Source: Pelargonium cotyledonis
Lineage: Eukaryota; Streptophyta; Magnoliopsida; Geraniales; Geraniaceae
NCBI GenBank assembly: GCA_036897625.1
Contig: JAYMTA010001005.1
Coordinates: forward strand, 1-22,460
DNA length: 22,460 nucleotides
Direction of reading: 5' to 3'
The notes below the pieces were generated by a model. That model did not search any database, had not been told where the DNA came from, and saw only the letters and a program-made list of their open reading frames with translations. The position numbers and the translations under genes were made by a program. Below, one piece after another: positions 20,607 to 22,460 of the stretch (its first letter is position 1; each line of letters starts with the position of its first letter).

Positions 20607-22053
20607 AAACAAGGCAATATCTTAAGGAAATCAAATGTGTCCGTACGTTTTTTTTGGCATTTTGCTTGAACCAAAGATTTGGCCAGTGAGATAGGCCACA
20701 GCTAAAGCCTAATATGTTGGGTTCTTGCTTTCTTTTTTGCTTTGAACAAATTTATTAGTGTTTAGAATGAGAACACATATCACTCTTTGGTTGGACAATA
20801 TTTGATGTTACATGAATGAATGATGTTAATTTTTTAAGGCTCGTGTTTCTTACAAGATTATGATTAATTCTACAAACGTTCACGTTCAATTTCAATGCAT
20901 CTGTTCATTTTTGGACATTTGATTTACTAACCAACTAGATTTTAGTATCATTACTAGTGTAAACATATTTTCTTGGTAAAATGTTGATTCATTTTCAACT
21001 CTTCCGTGCGCATCTAATTTCTCTACATTTTATGTTTCTCCTAGCTCACATGTTTTATTTTACGCTCTCAGAGAGATACACTTCAGTGTCATACGCATTT
21101 GTAATTTTGGGCACTAGAATTCACTAGCTTATATTCTCTTATAGATAACAAGGTCTTTTTAGAAGGTAGTTTTGCACCAAGCAATATTTGTATTCTTGCA
21201 CCAAGTATTCTCTAAAAGCATATGATTTCTCGACGATGCTTAAATCTAAAGAAGAAGAAAAAGTCAAATACTGAAAAATAATATTACATTTGAACTAGAG
21301 ATGTTATTATGAATATTTTTAGGTTTTGACCCTAATCCAATTAAAAATACCCTTAGCAAAACAACTCAAGTCAATAAAAAAATCATAAAGAGAAACAACC
21401 CTCTGTTTTTTTCCTTTTATGGATCTCTTATGCCAAAAAACTAAAACTAAAACTAAAAATGCACTAGAGAGATTGATCTTTTAAGTTAATTCCTTTTTAG
21501 TCTATGATAAACACACCAAATGATGAGTTAGGTATTTGTAACTTTCATGCAACAATAAACATACTTGAAACTTAATTTAGCATAGGAAAGGTAGATTTGG
21601 TAGTGTTAGTGCATAATAGGGGAAAAATTAAGTTAGCTCCAAAGTACAAACCTAACAAGCTAGGATGTTAATTGTTTATGGATAAACAAGTTACAAATAT
21701 ATTTATTTAAGTAAGATTAAAGATAAAATGACGTTGCTCACAAACAAAAAGCAACTAAGTTACAAATTTTGAATTATGATTACCGTCATCCATAAGTAAT
21801 AACGAGCACTCATAAACGAGTGATTTAACCGATGACAATATTATTGAACATCAGACTCAAAAACAACTTTGTTGCAATTCTAATTTGCCCTCAGAAAACA
21901 ATTACACATGCACTAATCATCTTAGCTGTTAAAGCATTTTTTTTTTCTTCACTTTCTCATTATTTGCAATTGGCTTTATAATATGTGTGGCAGGCTAAAA
22001 GTTTGCATAATTATAGTGGGCACAAAAGGTTCTCTTCTCTCTGTTTTTTCAAC

Positions 22054-22061
22054 TATAAATA
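22054..22061 (+). promoter_or_regulatory. TATA box of the FAF-like gene
   Basis: TATAAATA is followed by a CT-rich leader. The start of transcription is expected near 22085-22090 and the start codon is at 22353, so the leader is about 265 nt or contains an intron. Confidence 0.55.
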
Positions 22062-22175
22062 CACAACCTCACCATTCACTCCCCATTCATGTTCAATTTC
22101 CTCTCCCTCTCCCAAACTCCATTTTCTTCCACAATTTCACCAAAATCAAGAGAGAGAGATAGAGATTGAGCTTTG

Positions 22176-22349
22176 GTAAACATTTCTCAAATTTCACTTC
22201 CACCTCACAAACTTCCAAATTTCTCAAAATAATAAATAAACATTACATTAGCACTAAAATCCCCTGTTTTACTCTGTTTCCCCCTGTTTTCCCCTGTTCC
22301 ATTTCCTCTGTTTTCATCTTCTTCTTTTTTCCTTTCTCTTGTGGATAAG
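22176..22349 (+). other. Possible 5' UTR intron of the FAF-like gene
   Basis: TTTG|GTAAAC at 22176 and GGATAAG at 22349, after a long pyrimidine tract, could bound a 174-bp intron ending three bases before the ATG. The donor fits fairly well and the acceptor is weaker because purines precede the AG. An unspliced leader is equally possible. Confidence 0.3.
22261..22300 (+). repeat. Decamer array in the FAF-like leader
   Basis: Four consecutive 10-bp units of the form CCCCTGTTTT occur at 22261, 22271 (ACTCTGTTTC), 22281 and 22291 (CCCCTGTTCC). A fifth CTCTGTTTT follows slightly out of register near 22306. It lies just before the start codon in leader or intron sequence. Confidence 0.75.
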
Positions 22350-22352
22350 AAA

Positions 22353-22460
22353 ATGTCTTCAAGTGTCTGTCAAGGTCTGCAAACATGCCCCGAGCCCCGG
22401 CTCGTCGAACCGCGAGTCCTCAGGCTCAAATTGGCTCCACCGCTGAAACCAATCAACACC
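22353..22460 (+). CDS. FANTASTIC FOUR-like protein, N-terminal fragment
   Basis: ATG 22353 opens a frame that stays open for 36 codons to the window edge; the 3' part is missing. The translation begins MSSSVCQGLQTCPEPRLVE and continues PRVLRLKLAPP. From memory this matches the conserved start of plant FAF proteins (CQGLQSCLEPR pattern), which limit shoot-meristem size by acting on WUSCHEL. Codon use is GC-rich compared with the leader, as expected at a coding boundary. A TATA box at 22054 and a CT-rich leader support a real 5' end. The defining FAF domain lies further downstream and cannot be seen, so the family call rests on this short motif plus the position near ARIA and RANGAP2, which resembles FAF3 in Arabidopsis. 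Confidence 0.6.
   Translation, partial: MSSSVCQGLQTCPEPRLVEPRVLRLKLAPPLKPINT

Larger units (their letters stand above)
17293..22053. other. 4.8-kb gene-free region
   Basis: No open frame here shows domain features, codon structure, signal peptide or homology that I recognise, and no tRNA-like or rRNA sequence was seen. It is AT-rich spacer between the divergent GDSL and FAF-like genes. It contains repeat remnants (17515-17630, 18237-18493), a foldback (19987-20111), a perfect tandem repeat (20557-20606) and homopolymer runs such as poly(A) near 18876-18888. Regulatory sequence for either gene may lie within. Confidence 0.65.

Overview
This window is nuclear DNA from a flowering plant, almost certainly a eudicot. 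It has AT-rich introns with GT-AG borders, TATA boxes, 5' UTR introns, plant-only protein families (WPP-domain RanGAP, ARIA-type ARM-BTB protein, GDSL esterase) and degenerate dispersed repeats. The species cannot be named from the sequence alone. All identifications rest on reading translations and recalling family sequences; nothing was searched.

Layout, left to right. (1) 246-6039 (+): a complete 19-exon gene for an ARMADILLO-repeat/BTB protein, the orthologue of ARIA (sister ABAP1), behind a promoter with a TATA box and E2F-like sites. (2) 7996-9633 (+): a RANGAP2-type Ran GTPase-activating protein in one coding exon behind a 5' UTR intron. Its reading frame is broken by one in-frame TAG exactly between the WPP targeting domain and the LRR catalytic domain. 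(3) 10773-12339 (+): a five-exon, 318-residue plant coiled-coil protein of unknown function. (4) 12627-14894 (-): a small four-exon gene for a 107-residue coiled-coil protein with two tiny internal exons and a 1.7 kb repeat-filled first intron; its 3' end faces that of gene 3. (5) 15761-17247 (-): a secreted GDSL esterase/lipase, four exons, 381 residues, all catalytic blocks present. (6) 17.3-22.05 kb: no gene seen; an AT-rich intergenic region with a dispersed repeat related to one in gene 4, a foldback element and a perfect 25-bp tandem duplication. (7) 22353-22460 (+): the first 36 codons of a protein whose start resembles the FANTASTIC FOUR (FAF) shoot-meristem regulators, cut by the window edge.

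The order ARIA - RANGAP2 - (other genes) - FAF matches, from memory, Arabidopsis chromosome 5 (At5g19330, At5g19320, At5g19260). The window is therefore probably a conserved eudicot block with lineage-specific genes and repeats inserted. The genes do not form a pathway. ARIA acts in ABA signalling, RanGAP at the nuclear envelope and division plane, GDSL esterases in the secretory route, and FAF proteins in shoot meristem control. The observation most worth checking is the RANGAP2 nonsense codon.
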